Below, piece by piece: positions 26,601 to 40,729 of a DNA stretch of 64,000 bases; the first letter of the stretch is position 1; every line of letters starts with the position of its first letter. The position numbers and the translations under genes are program-made. The notes under the pieces are model-generated. The model ran no database searches. It was not told the DNA's origin and worked only from the letters and a program-made list of their open reading frames with translations. The DNA comes from Allodiplogaster sudhausi (Eukaryota > Nematoda > Chromadorea > Rhabditida > Diplogasteridae): assembly GCA_945643635.1 (NCBI GenBank), contig CALZFC010000203.1, positions 1-64,000 on the forward strand, read 5' to 3'.

Positions 26601-27478
26601 GACGATGAAACCCGATGAAACCCGATGCTCGAAGATGAAAACCGATGTAATCCGATGATACCCGATGTTAGCCGATGAAACCCGATGAAACCCGATGTGC
26701 GCCGATGAAACCCGGTGATACCCGATGTTCGCCGATGAAACCCGATGATAACCGACATGCGACGATGAAACCCGATGATATCCGATATTCGACGATGAAA
26801 CCCGATGAAAACCGATGTAATCCGATGCTACCCGATGTTAGCCGATGAAACCCGATGTACACCGATGAAACCCGATGTGTGCCGATGAAACCGATGATAC
26901 CCGATGTTCGCCGATGAAACCCGACGATACCCGATAATGGACGATGAAACCCGATGTTCGAAGATGAAAACCAATGTAATCCGATGATACCCGATGTTCG
27001 CCGATAAAACCCGATGATACCCGATATTCGACGATGAAATCCGACGATACCCGATTATGGACGATGAAACCCGATGAAACCCGATGTTCGAAGATGAAAA
27101 CCGATGTAATCCGATGATACCCGATGTTAGCCGATGAAACCCGATGAACCCGATGTGCGCCGATGAAACCCGATGAAACCCGATGTTAGCCGATGTAACC
27201 CGATGAAACCCGATGTTAGCCGATGAAACCGATGGTACCCGCTGTTCGCCGATGAAACCGATGATACCCGACATGCGACGATGAAACCCGATGATACCCG
27301 ATATTCGACGATGAAACCCTATGAAAACCGATGTAATCCGATGCTACCCGATGTTAGCCGTTGAAACCCGATGAAACCCGATGAAACCCGATGTTCGAAG
27401 ATGAAAACCGATGTAATCCGATGATACCCGATGTTAGCCGATGAAACCCGATGAAACCCGATGTTAGCCGATGTAACC
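23609..27478. repeat. HOR copy 8 with the same 796-bp partial duplication
   Basis: Layout: A- arm 23609-24349, connector 24350-24532, short A- 24533-24589, B1 24590-24853, cassette 24854-24944. Then extra A- tail 24945-25142, connector 25143-25325, short A- 25326-25382, B1 25383-25647, cassette 25648-25737, short A- 25738-25793. B2 is 25794-26222 and the A+ arm 26223-27478. The breakpoint is the same as in copy 7, so the two copies descend from one rearranged unit. Confidence 0.92.
24945..25740. repeat. 796-bp partial HOR duplication in copy 8
   Basis: Same fusion (cttcgggtgccatcgg) and same offset as in copy 7, with tgccatcgg at 24166 and 24962. The identical breakpoint makes independent origin unlikely. 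Confidence 0.9.
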
Positions 27479-30400
27479 CATTCGGCGAACATCGGCTATC
27501 ATCGGGATTCATCGGGTTTCATCGGCTAACAACGGGTTTCATCGGATTTCATCGGGTTTCATCGTCGAATATCGGGTATCACCGGGTGTCATCGTCGCAT
27601 GTCGGGTATCATCGGGTTTCATCGGCGAACATCGGGTATCATCGGGTTTCATCGGCTAACATCGGGTTTCATCAGTTGTCATCGGTAAACATCCAGTTTC
27701 ATCGGCGAACATCGGGTATCATCGGGTTTCATCGGCTAACTTCGGGTTTCATCGGGTTTCATCGGCTAACATCGGGTATCATCGGATTACATCGGTTTTC
27801 ATCTTCGAACATCGGGTTTCATCGGGTTTCATCGTTCATAATCGGGTATCATCGGGTTTCATCGGCTAACAACGGGTTTCATCGGGTTATATGGTTGAAC
27901 ATCAGGTTTTATCGGGGAACATCGGGTTTCATCGGGTTTCATCGGGATTCATCGGGTTTCATCAGCTAACATCGGGTGCCATCGGATTACATCGGTTTCA
28001 TGGGCGAACATCGGGTTTCATCGGGTTTCATCGTCGAATATCGGGCATCGTCGGGTTTCATCGTCTAATATCGGGTATCATCGGATTTCATCAGGTTTCA
28101 TCGGCTAACAACGGGTTTCATCGTGTTTTATGGGGGAACATCGGGTTTTATCGGGTTTGTAATCCGATGCTACCCGATGTTAGCCGATGAAGCCCGATGA
28201 AACCCGATGTTAGCCGATGATACCCGATATTCGACGATGAAACCCGACGATACCCGATAATGGACGATGAAACCCGATGAAACCCGATAATGGACGATGA
28301 AACCCGATGAAACCCGATGTTATAAGATGAAAACCCGATGTTCATCGGCTAACTTCGGGTTACATCGGCTTTCATCGGCTAACATCGGGTATCATCGGAT
28401 TTGACCAGTTTTTTACTAGAATTTAACCCGATTTTTTTCCAGAAATTGACCAGCTTTTGACAAGAATTTGACCAAAATTTGACCAGAATTTGACCAAAAT
28501 TTGACCAGAATTTGTAACCAGTTTTTTACTAGAATTTAACCAGAATTTTTTCCAGAAATTGACCAGCTTTTGACAAGAATTTGACCAAAAGTTGACCAGA
28601 ATTTGACCAAAAATTGACCAGAATTTGACCAGTTTTTGACCAGAATTTGACAAGATTTTGACCAGACCGATAATGGACGATGAAACCCGATGAAACCGAT
28701 AATGGACGATGAAACCCGATGAAACCCGATGTTGGAAGATGAAAACCCGATGTTCATCGGCTAACTTCGGGTTTCATCGGGTTTCATCGGCTAACATCGG
28801 GTATCATCGGATTTGACCAGTTTTTTACTAGAATTTAACCCGATTTTTTTCCAGAAATTGACCAGCTTTTGACAAGAATTTGACCAAAATTTTACCAGAA
28901 TTTGACCAAAATTTGACCAGAATTTTACCAGTTTTTTACTAGAATTTAACCTGATTTTTTCCAGAAATTGACCAGATTTTGACAAGAATTTGACCAAAAG
29001 TTGACCAGAATTTGACCAGTTTTTTACCAGAATTTAACCAGATTTTTTCCAGAATTTGACCAGCTTTTGACCAGAATTTGAACAGAATTTGACCAAAATT
29101 TGACCAGAATTTGACCAAAATTTGACCAGAATTTTACCAGAATTTGACCAAAATTTGACCAGAATTTTACAAAAATTTCACCAGAATTTGACCAGTTTTT
29201 TTACCAGAATTTAACCAGATTTTCTTCAGAATTTTTCAGAACCCGATGTTAGCCGATGAAACCCGATGAAACCCGATGTTAGCCGATGAAACCCGATGAT
29301 ACCCGATATTCGACGATGAAACCCGACGATACCCGATAATGGACGATGAAACCCGATGTTCGAAGATGAAAACCGATGTAATCCGATGATACCCGATGTT
29401 CGCCGATGAAACAAGATGATACCCGACATGCGACGATGAAACCGATGATACCAGATATTCGACGATGAAACCCGACGAAAACCGATGTAATCCGATGCTA
29501 CCCGATGTTAGCCGATGAAACCCGATGTTAGCCGATGAAACCCGATGAAACCCGATGTTAGCCGATGAAAAAGATGATACCCGATATTCGACGATGAAAC
29601 CTGATGATACCCGACATGCGACGATGAAACCCGATGAAACCCGAGGCTCGAAGATGAAAACCGATGTAATCCGATGATACCCGATGTTAGCCGATGAAAC
29701 CCGATGAAACCCGATGTGCGCCGATGAAACCGGTGATACCCGATGTTCGCCGATGAAACCCGATGATAACCGACATGCGACGATGAAACCCGATGATACC
29801 CGATATTCGACGATGAAACCCGATGAAAACCGATGTAATCCGATGCTACCCGATGTTAGCCGATGAAACCCGATGTTAGCCGATGAAACCGATGAAACCC
29901 GATGTTAGCCGATGAAAAAGATGATACCCGATATTCGACGATGAAACCTGATGATACCCGACATGCGACGATGAAACCCGATGAAACCCGATGCTCGAAG
30001 ATGAAAACCGATGTAATCCGATGATACCCCATGTTAGCCGATGAAACCCGATGAAACCCGATGTGCGCCGATGAAACCCGGTGATACCCGATGTTCGCCG
30101 ATGAAACCCGATGATAACCGACATGCGACGATGAAACCCGATGATATCCGATATTCGACGATGAAACCCGATGAAAACCGATGTAATCCGATGCTACCCG
30201 ATGTTAGCCGATGAAACCCGATGTACACCGATGAAACCCGATGTGTGCCGATGAAACCCGATGATACCCGATGTTCGCCGATGAAACCCGACGATACCCG
30301 ATAATGGACGATGAAACCCGATGTTCGAAGATGAAAACCAATGTAATCCGATGATACCCGATGTTCGCCGATAAAACCCGATGATACCCGATATTCGACG

Positions 30401-30837
30401 ATGAAATCCGACGATACCCGATTATGGACGATGAAACCCGATGAAACCCGATGTTCGAAGATGAAAACCGATGTAATCCGATGATACCCGATGTTAGCCG
30501 ATGAAACCCGATGAAACCCGATGTGCGCCGATGAAACCCGATGAAACCCGATGTTAGCCGATGTAACCCGATGAAACCCGATGTTAGCCGATGAAACCCG
30601 ATGGTACCCGCTGTTCGCCGATGAAACCCGATGATACCCGACATGCGACGATGAAACCCGATGATACCCGATATTCGACGATGAAACCCTATGAAACCGA
30701 TGTAATCCGATGCTACCCGATGTTAGCCGTTGAAACCCGATGAAATCCGATGTTCGAAGATGAAAACCGATGTAATCCGATGATACCCGATGTTAGCCGA
30801 TGAAACCCGATGAAACCCGATGTTAGCCGATGTAACC
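27479..30837. repeat. HOR copy 9, A- arm with a proximal deletion
   Basis: Layout: A- arm 27479-28159, connector 28160-28342, short A- 28343-28399, B1 28400-28666, cassette 28667-28754, short A- 28755-28811, B2 28812-29241, A+ arm 29242-30837. The junction reads cattcggcg instead of cgttcggcg. The A- arm is about 80 bp short because ggctatcatc passes directly into gggattcatc, skipping the taaacatccag-bearing monomers. The A+ arm has both nested subrepeats. Confidence 0.92.
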
Positions 30838-33795
30838 CGTTCGGCGAACATCGGCTATCATCAGGTTTCATCGGCTTTCATCGGCTAACAACGGGTTTCA
30901 TCGGTTGTCATCGGTAAACATCCAGTTTCATCTGCGAGCATCGGGATTCATCGGGTTTCATCGGCTAACAACGGGTTTCATCGGATTTCATCGGGTTTCA
31001 TCGTCGAATATCGGGTATCACCGGGTGTCATCGTCGCATGTCGGGTATCATCGGGTTTCATCGGCGAACATCGGGTATCATCGGGTTTCATCGGCTAACA
31101 TCGGGTTTCATCAGTTGTCATCGGTAAACATCCAGTTTCATCGGCGAACATCGGGTATCATCGGGTTTCATCGGCTAACTTCGGGTTTCATCGGGTTTCA
31201 TCGGCTAACATCGGGTATCATCGGATTACATCGGTTTTCATCTTCGAACATCGGGTTTCATCGGGTTTCATCGTTCATAATCGGGTATCATCGGGTTTCA
31301 TCGGCTAACAACGGGTTTCATGGTATCATCGGGTTTCATCGGCTAACATCGGGTTTCATCAGTTGTCATCGGTAAACATCCAGTTTCATCGGCGAACATC
31401 GGGTATCATCGGGTTTCATCGGCTAACTTCGGGTTCATCGGGTTTCATCGGCTAACATCGGGTATCATCGGATTACATCGGTTTTCATCTTCGAACATCG
31501 GGTTTCATCGGGTTTCATCGTTCATAATCGGGTATCATCGGGTTTCATCGGCTAACAACGGGTTTCATCGGGTTATATGGTTGAACATCAGGTTTTATCG
31601 GGGAACATCGGGTTTCATCGGGTTTCATCGGGATTCATCGGGTTTCATCAGCTAACATCGGGTGCCATCGGATTACATCGGTTTTCATGGGCGAACATCG
31701 GGTTTCATCGGGTTTCATCGTCGAATATCGGGCATCGTCGGGTTTCATAGTCTAATATCGGGTATCATCGGATTTCATCAGGTTTCATCGGCTAACAACG
31801 GGTTTCATCGTGTTTTATGGGGAACATCGGGTTTTATCGGGTTTGTAATCCGATGCTACCCGATGTTAGCCGATGAAGCCCGATGAAACCCGATGTTAGC
31901 CGATGATACCCGATATTCGACGATGAAACCCGACGATACCCGATAATGGACGATGAAACCCGATGAAACCCGATAATGGACGATGAAACCCGATGAAACC
32001 CGATGTTATAAGATGAAAACCGATGTTCATCGGCTAACTTCGGGTTTCATCGGCTTTCATCGGCTAACATCGGGTATCATCGGATTTGACCAGTTTTTTA
32101 CTAGAATTTAACCCGATTTTTTTTCCAGAAATTGACCAGCTTTTGACAAGAATTTGACCAAAATTTGACCAGAATTTGACCAAAATTTGACCAGAATTTG
32201 ACCAGTTTTTTACTAGAATTTAACCAGAATTTTTCCAGAAATTGACCAGCTTTTGACAAGAATTTGACCAAAAGTTGACCAGAATTTGACCAAAAATTGA
32301 CCAGAATTTGACCAGTTTTTGACCAGAATTTGACAAGATTTTGACCAGACCCGATAATGGACGATGAAACCCGATGAAACCCGATAATGGACGATGAAAC
32401 CCGATGAAACCCGATGTTGGAAGATGAAAACCCGATGTTCATCGGCTAACTTCGGGTTTCATCGGGTTTCATCGGCTAACATCGGGTATCATCGGATTTG
32501 ACCAGTTTTTTACTAGAATTTAACCAGATTTTTTTCCAGCAATTGACCAGATTTTGACAAGAATTTGACCAAAAGTTGACCAGAATTTGACCAGTTTTTT
32601 ACCAGAATTTAACCCGATTTTTTCCAGAATTTGACCATCTTTTGACCAGAATTTGAACAGAATTTGACAAAAATTTGACCAGAATTTGACCAAAATTTGA
32701 CCAGAATTTTACCAGAATTTGACCAAAATTTGACCAGAATTTTACAAAATTTCACCAGAATTTGACCATTTTTTTTACCAGAATTTAACCAGATTTTCTT
32801 CAGAATTTTTCAGAACCCGATGTTAGCCGATGAAACCCGATGAAACCCGATGTTAGCCGATGAAACCCGATGATACCGGATATTCGACGATGAAACCCGA
32901 CGATACCCGATAATGGACGATGAAACCCGATGTTCGAAGATGAAAACCGATGTAATCCGATGATACCCGATGTTCGCCGATGAAACAAGATGATACCCGA
33001 CATGCGACGATGAAACCCGATGATACCAGATATTCGACGATGAAACCCGACGAAAACCGATGTAATCCGATGCTACCCGATGTTAGCCGATGAAACCCGA
33101 TGTTAGCCGATGAAACCCGATGAAACCCGATGTTAGCCGATGAAAAAGATGATACCCGATATTCGACGATGAAACCTGATGATACCCGACATGCGACGAT
33201 GAAACCCGATGAAACCCGAGGCTCGAAGATGAAAACCGATGTAATCCGATGATACCCGATGTTAGCCGATGAAACCCGATGAAACCCGATGTGCGCCGAT
33301 GAAACCCGGTGATACCCGATGTTCGCCGATGAAACCGATGATAACCGACATGCGACGATGAAACCCGATGATACCCGATATTCGACGATGAAACCCGATG
33401 AAAACCGATGTAATCCGATGCTACCCGATGTTAGCCGATGAAACCCGATGTACACCGATGAAACCCGATGTGTGCCGATGAAACCCGATGATACCCGATG
33501 TTCGCCGATGAAACCCGACGATACCCGATAATGGACGATGAAACCCGATGTTCGAAGATGAAAACCAATGTAATCCGATGATACCCGATGTTCGCCGATA
33601 AAACCCGATGATACCCGATATTCGACGATGAAATCCGACGATACCCGATTATGGACGATGAAACCCGATGAAACCCGATGTTCGAAGATGAAAACCGATG
33701 TAATCCGATGATACCCGATGTTAGCCGATGAAACCCGATGAAACCCGATGTGCGCCGATGAAACCCGATGAAACCCGATGTTAGCCGATGTAACC
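30838..33795. repeat. HOR copy 10, duplicated A- arm, short B2
   Basis: Layout: A- arm 30838-31845 (expanded), connector 31846-32027, short A- 32028-32083, B1 32084-32349, cassette 32350-32439, short A- 32440-32496, B2 32497-32815, A+ arm 32816-33795 (980 bp). First of a run (copies 10-16) with B2 shortened to about 320 bp and carrying gaccatcttttgacc where others have gaccagcttttgacc. The A+ arm lacks the last ~280 bp found in copy 16. Confidence 0.92.
31076..31567 (-). repeat. 248-bp tandem duplication in an A- arm
   Basis: The marker cagttgtcatcgg occurs at 31112 and again at 31360, an offset of 248 bp. The second copy starts at the breakpoint gggtttcatggtatcatc near 31320, where monomer phase is broken. 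The same breakpoint is found near 36376, 38713, 41211, 44172, 47131 and 62903. Copy 15 gives the same offset (43965 and 44213). Confidence 0.9.
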
Positions 33796-35891
33796 GGTTC
33801 GGCGAACATCGGCTATCATCAGGTTTCATCGGCTTTCATCGGCTAACAACGGGTTTCATCGGTTGTCATCGGTAAACATCCAGTTTCATCTGCGAGCATC
33901 GGGATTCATCGGGTTTCATCGGCTAACAACGGGTTTCATCGGATTTCATCGGGTTTCATCGTCGAATATCGGGTATCACCGGGTGTCATCGTCGCATGTC
34001 GGGTATCATCGGGTTTCATCGGCGAACATCGGGTATCATCGGGTTTCATCGGCTAACATCGGGTTTCATCAGTTGTCATCGGTAAACATCCAGTTTCATC
34101 GGCGAACATCGGGTATCATCGGGTTTCATCGGCTAACTTCGGGTTTCATCGGGTTTCATCGGCTAACATCGGGTATCATCGGATTACATCGGTTTTCATC
34201 TTCGAACATCGGGTTTCATCGGGTTTCATCGTTCATAATCGGGTATCATCGGGTTTCATCGGCTAACAACGGGTTTCATCGGGTTATATGGTTGAACATC
34301 AGGTTTTATCGGGGAACATCGGGTTTCATCGGGTTTCATCGGGATTCATCGGGTTTCATCAGCTAACATCGGGTGCCATCGGATTACATCGGTTTTCATG
34401 GGCGAACATCGGGTTTCATCGGGTTTCATCGTCGAATATCGGGCATCGTCGGGTTTCATAGTCTAATATCGGGTATCATCGGGTTTCATCAGGTTTCATC
34501 GGCTAACAACGGGTTTCATCGTGTTTTATGGGGGAACATCGGGTTTTATCGGGTTTGTAATCCGATGCTACTCGATGTTAGCCGATGAAGCCCGATGAAA
34601 CCCGATGTTAGCCGATGATACCCGATATTCGACGATGAAACCCGACGATACCCGATAATGGACGATGAAACCCGATGAAACCCGATAATGGACGATGAAA
34701 CCCGATGAAACCCGATGTTATAAGATGAAAACCCGATGTTCATCGGCTAACTTCGGGTTTCATCGGCTTTCATCGGCTAACATCGGGTATCATCGGATTT
34801 GACCAGTTTTTTACTAGAATTTAACCCGATTTTTTTTCCAGAAATTGACCAGCTTTTGACAAGAATTTGACCAAAATTTGACCAGAATTTGACCAAAATT
34901 TGACCAGAATTTGACCAGTTTTTTACTAGAATTTAACCAGAATTTTTTCCAGAAATTGACCAGCTTTTGACAAGAATTTGACCAAAAGTTGACCAGAATT
35001 TGACCAAAAATTGACCAGAATTTGACCAGTTTTTGACCAGAATTTGACAAGATTTTGACCAGACCCGATAATGGACGATGAAACCCGATGAAACCCGATA
35101 ATGGACGATGAAACCCGATGAAACCCGATGTTGGAAGATGAAAACCCGATGTTCATCGGCTAACTTCGGGTTTCATCGGGTTTCATCGGCTAACATCGGG
35201 TATCATCGGATTTGACCAGTTTTTTACTAGAATTTAACCAGATTTTTTTCCAGAAATTGACCAGATTTTGACAAGAATTTGACCAAAAGTTGACCAGAAT
35301 TTGACCAGTTTTTTACCAGAATTTAACCAGATTTTTTCCAGAATTTGACCATCTTTTGACCAGAATTTGAACAGAATTTGACAAAAATTTGACCAGAATT
35401 TGACCAAAATTTGACCAGAATTTGACCAGAATTTGACCAAAATTTGACCAGAATTTTACAAAATTTCACCAGAATTTGACCAGTTTTTTTACCAGAATTT
35501 AACCAGATTTTCTTCAGAATTTTTCAGAACCCGATGTTAGCCGATGAAACCCGATGAAACCCGATGTTAGCCGATGAAACCCGATGATACCCGATATTCG
35601 ACGATGAAACCCGACGATACCCGATAATGGACGATGAAACCCGATGTTCGAAGATGAAAACCAATGTAATCCGATGATACCCGATGTTCGCCGATAAAAC
35701 CCGATGATACCCGATATTCGACGATGAAATCCGACGATACCCGATTATGGACGATGAAACCCGATGAAACCCGATGTTCGAAGATGAAAACCGATGTAAT
35801 CCGATGATACCCGATGTTAGCCGATGAAACCCGATGAAACCCGATGTGCGCCGATGAAACCCGATGAAACCCGATGTTAGCCGATGTAACC
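33796..35891. repeat. HOR copy 11, shortest complete unit (2,096 bp)
   Basis: Layout: A- arm 33796-34557, connector 34558-34740, short A- 34741-34797, B1 34798-35063, cassette 35064-35153, short A- 35154-35210, B2 35211-35529, A+ arm 35530-35891 (362 bp). The junction has a base change (taaccggttcggcg). The A- arm lacks the 248-bp duplication present in the neighbouring copies, and the A+ arm has lost both nested subrepeats. Confidence 0.92.
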
Positions 35892-38235
35892 CGTTCGGCG
35901 AACATCGGCTATCATCAGGTTTCATCGGCTTTCATCGGCTAACAACGGGTTTCATCGGTTGTCATCGGTAAACATCCAGTTTCATCTGCGAGCATCGGGA
36001 TTCAACGGGTTTCATCGGCTAACAACGGGTTTCATCGGATTTCATCGGGTTTCATCGTCGAATATCGGGTATCACCGGGTGTCATCGTCGCATGTCGGGT
36101 ATCATCGGGTTTCATCGGCGAACATCGGGTATCATCGGGTTTCATCGGCTAACATCGGGTTTCATCAGTTGTCATCGGTAAACATCCAGTTTCATCGGCG
36201 AACATCGGGTATCATCGGGTTTCATCGGCTAACTTCGGGTTTCATCGGGTTTCATCGGCTAACATCGGGTATCATCGGATTACATCGGTTTTCATCTTCG
36301 AACATCGGGTTTCATCGGGTTTCATCGTTCATAATCGGGTATCATCGGGTTTCATCGGCTAACAACGGGTTTCATGGTATCATCGGGTTTCATCGGCTAA
36401 CATCGGGTTTCATCAGTTGTCATCGGTAAACATCCAGTTTCATCGGCGAACATCGGGTATCATCGGGTTTCATCGGCTAACTTCGGGTTTCATCGGGTTT
36501 CATCGGCTAACATCGGGTATCATCGGATTACATCGGTTTTCATCTTCGAACATCGGGTTTCATCGGGTTTCATCGTTCATAATCGGGTATCATCGGGTTT
36601 CATCGGCTAACAACGGGTTTCATCGGGTTATATGGTTGAACATCAGGTTTTATCGGGGAACATCGGGTTTCATCGGGTTTCATCGGGATTCATCGGGTTT
36701 CATCAGCTAACATCGGGTGCCATCGGATTACATCGGTTTTCATGGGCGAACATCGGGTTTCATCGGGTTTCATCGTCGAATATCGGGCATCGTCGGGTTT
36801 CATAGTCTAATATCGGGTATCATCGGGTTTCATCAGGTTCCATCGGCTAACAACGGGTTTCATCGTGTTTTATGGGGGAACATCGGGTTTTATCGGGTTT
36901 GTAATCCGATGCTACCCGATGTTAGCCGATGAAGCCCGATGAAACCCGATGTTAGCCGATGATACCCGATATTCGACGATGAAACCCGACGATACCCGAT
37001 AATGGACGATGAAACCCGATGAAACCCGATAATGGACGATGAAACCCGATGAAACCCGATGTTATAAGATGAAAACCCGATGTTCATCGGCTAACTTCGG
37101 GTTTCATCGGCTTTCATCGGCTAACATCGGGTATCATCGGATTTGACCAGTTTTTTACTAGAATTTAACCCGATTTTTTTTCCAGAAATTGACCAGCTTT
37201 TGACAAGAATTTGACCAAAATTTGACCAGAATTTGACCAAAATTTGACCAGAATTTGACCAGTTTTTTACTAGAATTTAACCAGAATTTTTTCCAGAAAT
37301 TGACCAGCTTTTGACAAGAATTTGACCAAAAGTTGACCAGAATTTGACCAAAAATTGACCAGAATTTGACCAGTTTTTGACCAGAATTTGACAAGATTTT
37401 GACCAGACCCGATAATGGACGATGAAACCCGATGAAACCCGATAATGGACGATGAAACCCGATGAAACCCGATGTTGGAAGATGAAAACCCGATGTTCAT
37501 CGGCTAACTTCGGGTTCATCGGGTTTCATCGGCTAACATCGGGTATCATCGGATTTGACCAGTTTTTTACTAGAATTTAACCAGATTTTTTTCCAGAAAT
37601 TGACCAGATTTTGACAAGAATTTGACCAAAAGTTGACCAGAATTTGACCAGTTTTTTACCAGAATTTAACCAGATTTTTTCCAGAATTTGACCATCTTTT
37701 GACCAGAATTTGAACAGAATTTGACAAAAATTTGACCAGAATTTGACCAAAATTTGACCAGAATTTTACCAGAATTTGACCCAAATTTGACCAGAATTTT
37801 ACAAAAATTTCACCAGAATTTGACCAGTTTTTTTACCAGAATTTAACCAGATTTTCTTCAGAATTTTTCAGAACCCGATGTTAGCCGATGAAACCCGATG
37901 AAACCCGATGTTAGCCGATGAAACCCGATGATACCCGATATTCGACGATGAAACCCGACGATACCCGATAATGGACGATGAAACCCGATGTTCGAAGATG
38001 AAAACCAATGTAATCCGATGATACCCGATGTTCGCCGATAAAACCCGATGATACCCGATATTCGGCGATGAAATCCGACGATACCCGATTATGGACGATG
38101 AAACCCGATGAAACCCGATGTTCGCAGATGAAAACCGATGTAATCCGATGATACCCGATGTTAGCCGATGAAACCCGATGAAACCCGATGTGCGCCGATG
38201 AAACCCGATGAAACCCGATGTTAGCCGATGTAACC
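35892..38235. repeat. HOR copy 12, expanded A- arm, minimal A+ arm
   Basis: Layout: A- arm 35892-36901, connector 36902-37084, short A- 37085-37141, B1 37142-37407, cassette 37408-37497, short A- 37498-37553, B2 37554-37873, A+ arm 37874-38235 (362 bp). The variant caggttccatcgg near 36836 is shared with copies 13 and 14 only. Confidence 0.92.
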
Positions 38236-40729
38236 CGTTCGGCGAACATCGGCTATCATCAGGTTTCATCGGCTTTCATCGGCTAACAACGGGTTCATCG
38301 GTTGTCATCGGTAAACATCCAGTTTCATCTGCGAGCATCGGGATTCATCGGGTTTCATCGGCTAACAACGGGTTTCATCGGATTTCATCGGGTTTCATCG
38401 TCGAATATCGGGTATCACCGGTGTCATCGTCGCATGTCGGGTATCATCGGGTTTCATCGGCGAACATCGGGTATCATCGGGTTTCATCGGCTAACATCGG
38501 GTTTCATCAGTTGTCATCGGTAAACATCCAGTTTCATCGGCGAACATCGGTATCATCGGGTTTCATCGGCTAACTTCGGGTTTCATCGGGTTTCATCGGC
38601 TACATCGGGTATCATCGGATTACATCGGTTTTCATCTTCGAACATCGGGTTTCATCGGGTTTCATCGTTCATAATCGGGTATCATCGGGTTTCATCGGCT
38701 AACAACGGGTTTCATGGTATCATCGGGTTTCATCGGCTAACATCGGGTTCATCAGTTGTCATCGGTAAACATCCAGTTTCATCGGCGAACATCGGGTATC
38801 ATCGGGTTTCATCGGCTAACTTCGGGTTTCATCGGGTTTCATCGGCTAACATCGGTATCATCGGATTACATCGGTTTTCATCTTCGAACATCGGGTTTCA
38901 TCGGGTTTCATCGTTCATAATCGGGTATCATCGGGTTTCATCGGCTAACAACGGGTTTCATCGGGTTATATGGTTGAACATCAGGTTTTATCGGGAACAT
39001 CGGGTTTCATCGGGTTTCATCGGATTCATCGGGTTTCATCAGCTAACATCGGGTGCCATCGGATTACATCGGTTTTCATGGGCGAACATCGGGTTTCATC
39101 GGGTTTCATCGTCGAATATCGGGCATCGTCGGGTTTCATAGTCTAATATCGGGTATCATCGGGTTTCATCAGGTTCCATCGGCTAACAACGGGTTTCATC
39201 GTGTTTTATGGGGGAACATCGGGTTTTATCGGGTTTGTAATCCGATGCTACCCGATGTTAGCCGATGAAGCCCGATGAAACCCGATGTTAGCCGATGATA
39301 CCCGATATTCGACGATGAAACCCGACGATACCCGATAATGGACGATGAAACCCGATGAAACCCGATAATGGACGATGAAACCCGATGAAACCCGATGTTA
39401 TAAGATGAAAACCCGATGTTCATCGGCTAACTTCGGGTTTCATCGGCTTTCATCGGCTAACATCGGGTATCATCGGATTTGACCAGTTTTTTACTAGAAT
39501 TTAACCCGATTTTTTTTCCAGAAATTGACCAGCTTTTGACAAGAATTTGACCAAAATTTGACCAGAATTTGACCAAAATTTGACCAGAATTTGACCAGTT
39601 TTTTACTAGAATTTAACCAGAATTTTTTCCAGAAATTGACCAGCTTTTGACAAGAATTTGACCAAAAGTTGACCAGAATTTGACCAAAATTGACCAGAAT
39701 TTGACCAGTTTTTGACCAGAATTTGACAAGATTTTGACCAGACCCGATAATGGACGATGAAACCCGATGAAACCCGATAATGGACGATGAAACCCGATGA
39801 AACCCGATGTTGGAAGATGAAAACCCGATGTTCATCGGCTAACTTCGGGTTTCATCGGGTTTCATCGGCTAACATCGGGTATCATCGGATTTGACCAGTT
39901 TTTTACTAGAATTTAACCAGATTTTTTTCCAGAAATTGACCAGATTTTGACAAGAATTTGACCAAAAGTTGACCAGAATTTGACCAGTTTTTTACCAGAA
40001 TTTAACCAGATTTTTTCCAGAATTTGACCATCTTTTGACCAGAATTTGAACAGAATTTGACAAAAATTTGACCAGAATTTGACCAAAATTTGACCAGAAT
40101 TTTACCAGAATTTGACCAAAATTTGACCAGAATTTTACAAAAATTTCACCAGAATTTGACCAGTTTTTTTACCAGAATTTAACCAGATTTTCTTCAGAAT
40201 TTTTCAGAACCCGATGTTAGCCGATGAAACCCGATGAAACCCGATGTTAGCCGATGAAACCCGATGATACCCGATATTCGACGATGAAACCCGACGATAC
40301 CCGATAATGGACGATGAAACCCGATGTTCGAAGATGAAAACCGATGTAATCCGATGATACCCGATGATCGCCGATGAAACAAGATGATACCCGACATGCG
40401 ACGATGAAACCCGATGATACCAGATATTCGACGATGAAACCCGACGAAACCGATGTAATCCGATGCTACCCGATGTTAGCCGATGAAACCCGATGTTAGC
40501 CGATGAAACCCGATGAAACCCGATGTTAGCCGATGAAAAAGATGATATCCGATATTCGACGATGAAACCTGATGATACCCGACATGCGACGATGAAACCC
40601 GATGAAACCCGAGGCTCGAAGATGAAAACCGATGTAATCCGATGATACCCGATGTTAGCCGATGAAACCCGATGAAACCCGATGTGCGCCGATGAAACCC
40701 GATGAAACCCGATGTTAGCCGATGTAACC
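38236..40729. repeat. HOR copy 13, expanded A- arm, 520-bp A+ arm
   Basis: Layout: A- arm 38236-39237, connector 39238-39420, short A- 39421-39477, B1 39478-39742, cassette 39743-39832, short A- 39833-39889, B2 39890-40209, A+ arm 40210-40729. It shares gatgatcgccgatg near 40368 and the ggttccatcgg variant with copy 14. The A+ arm keeps the gaggctcg subrepeat but little beyond it. Confidence 0.92.
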
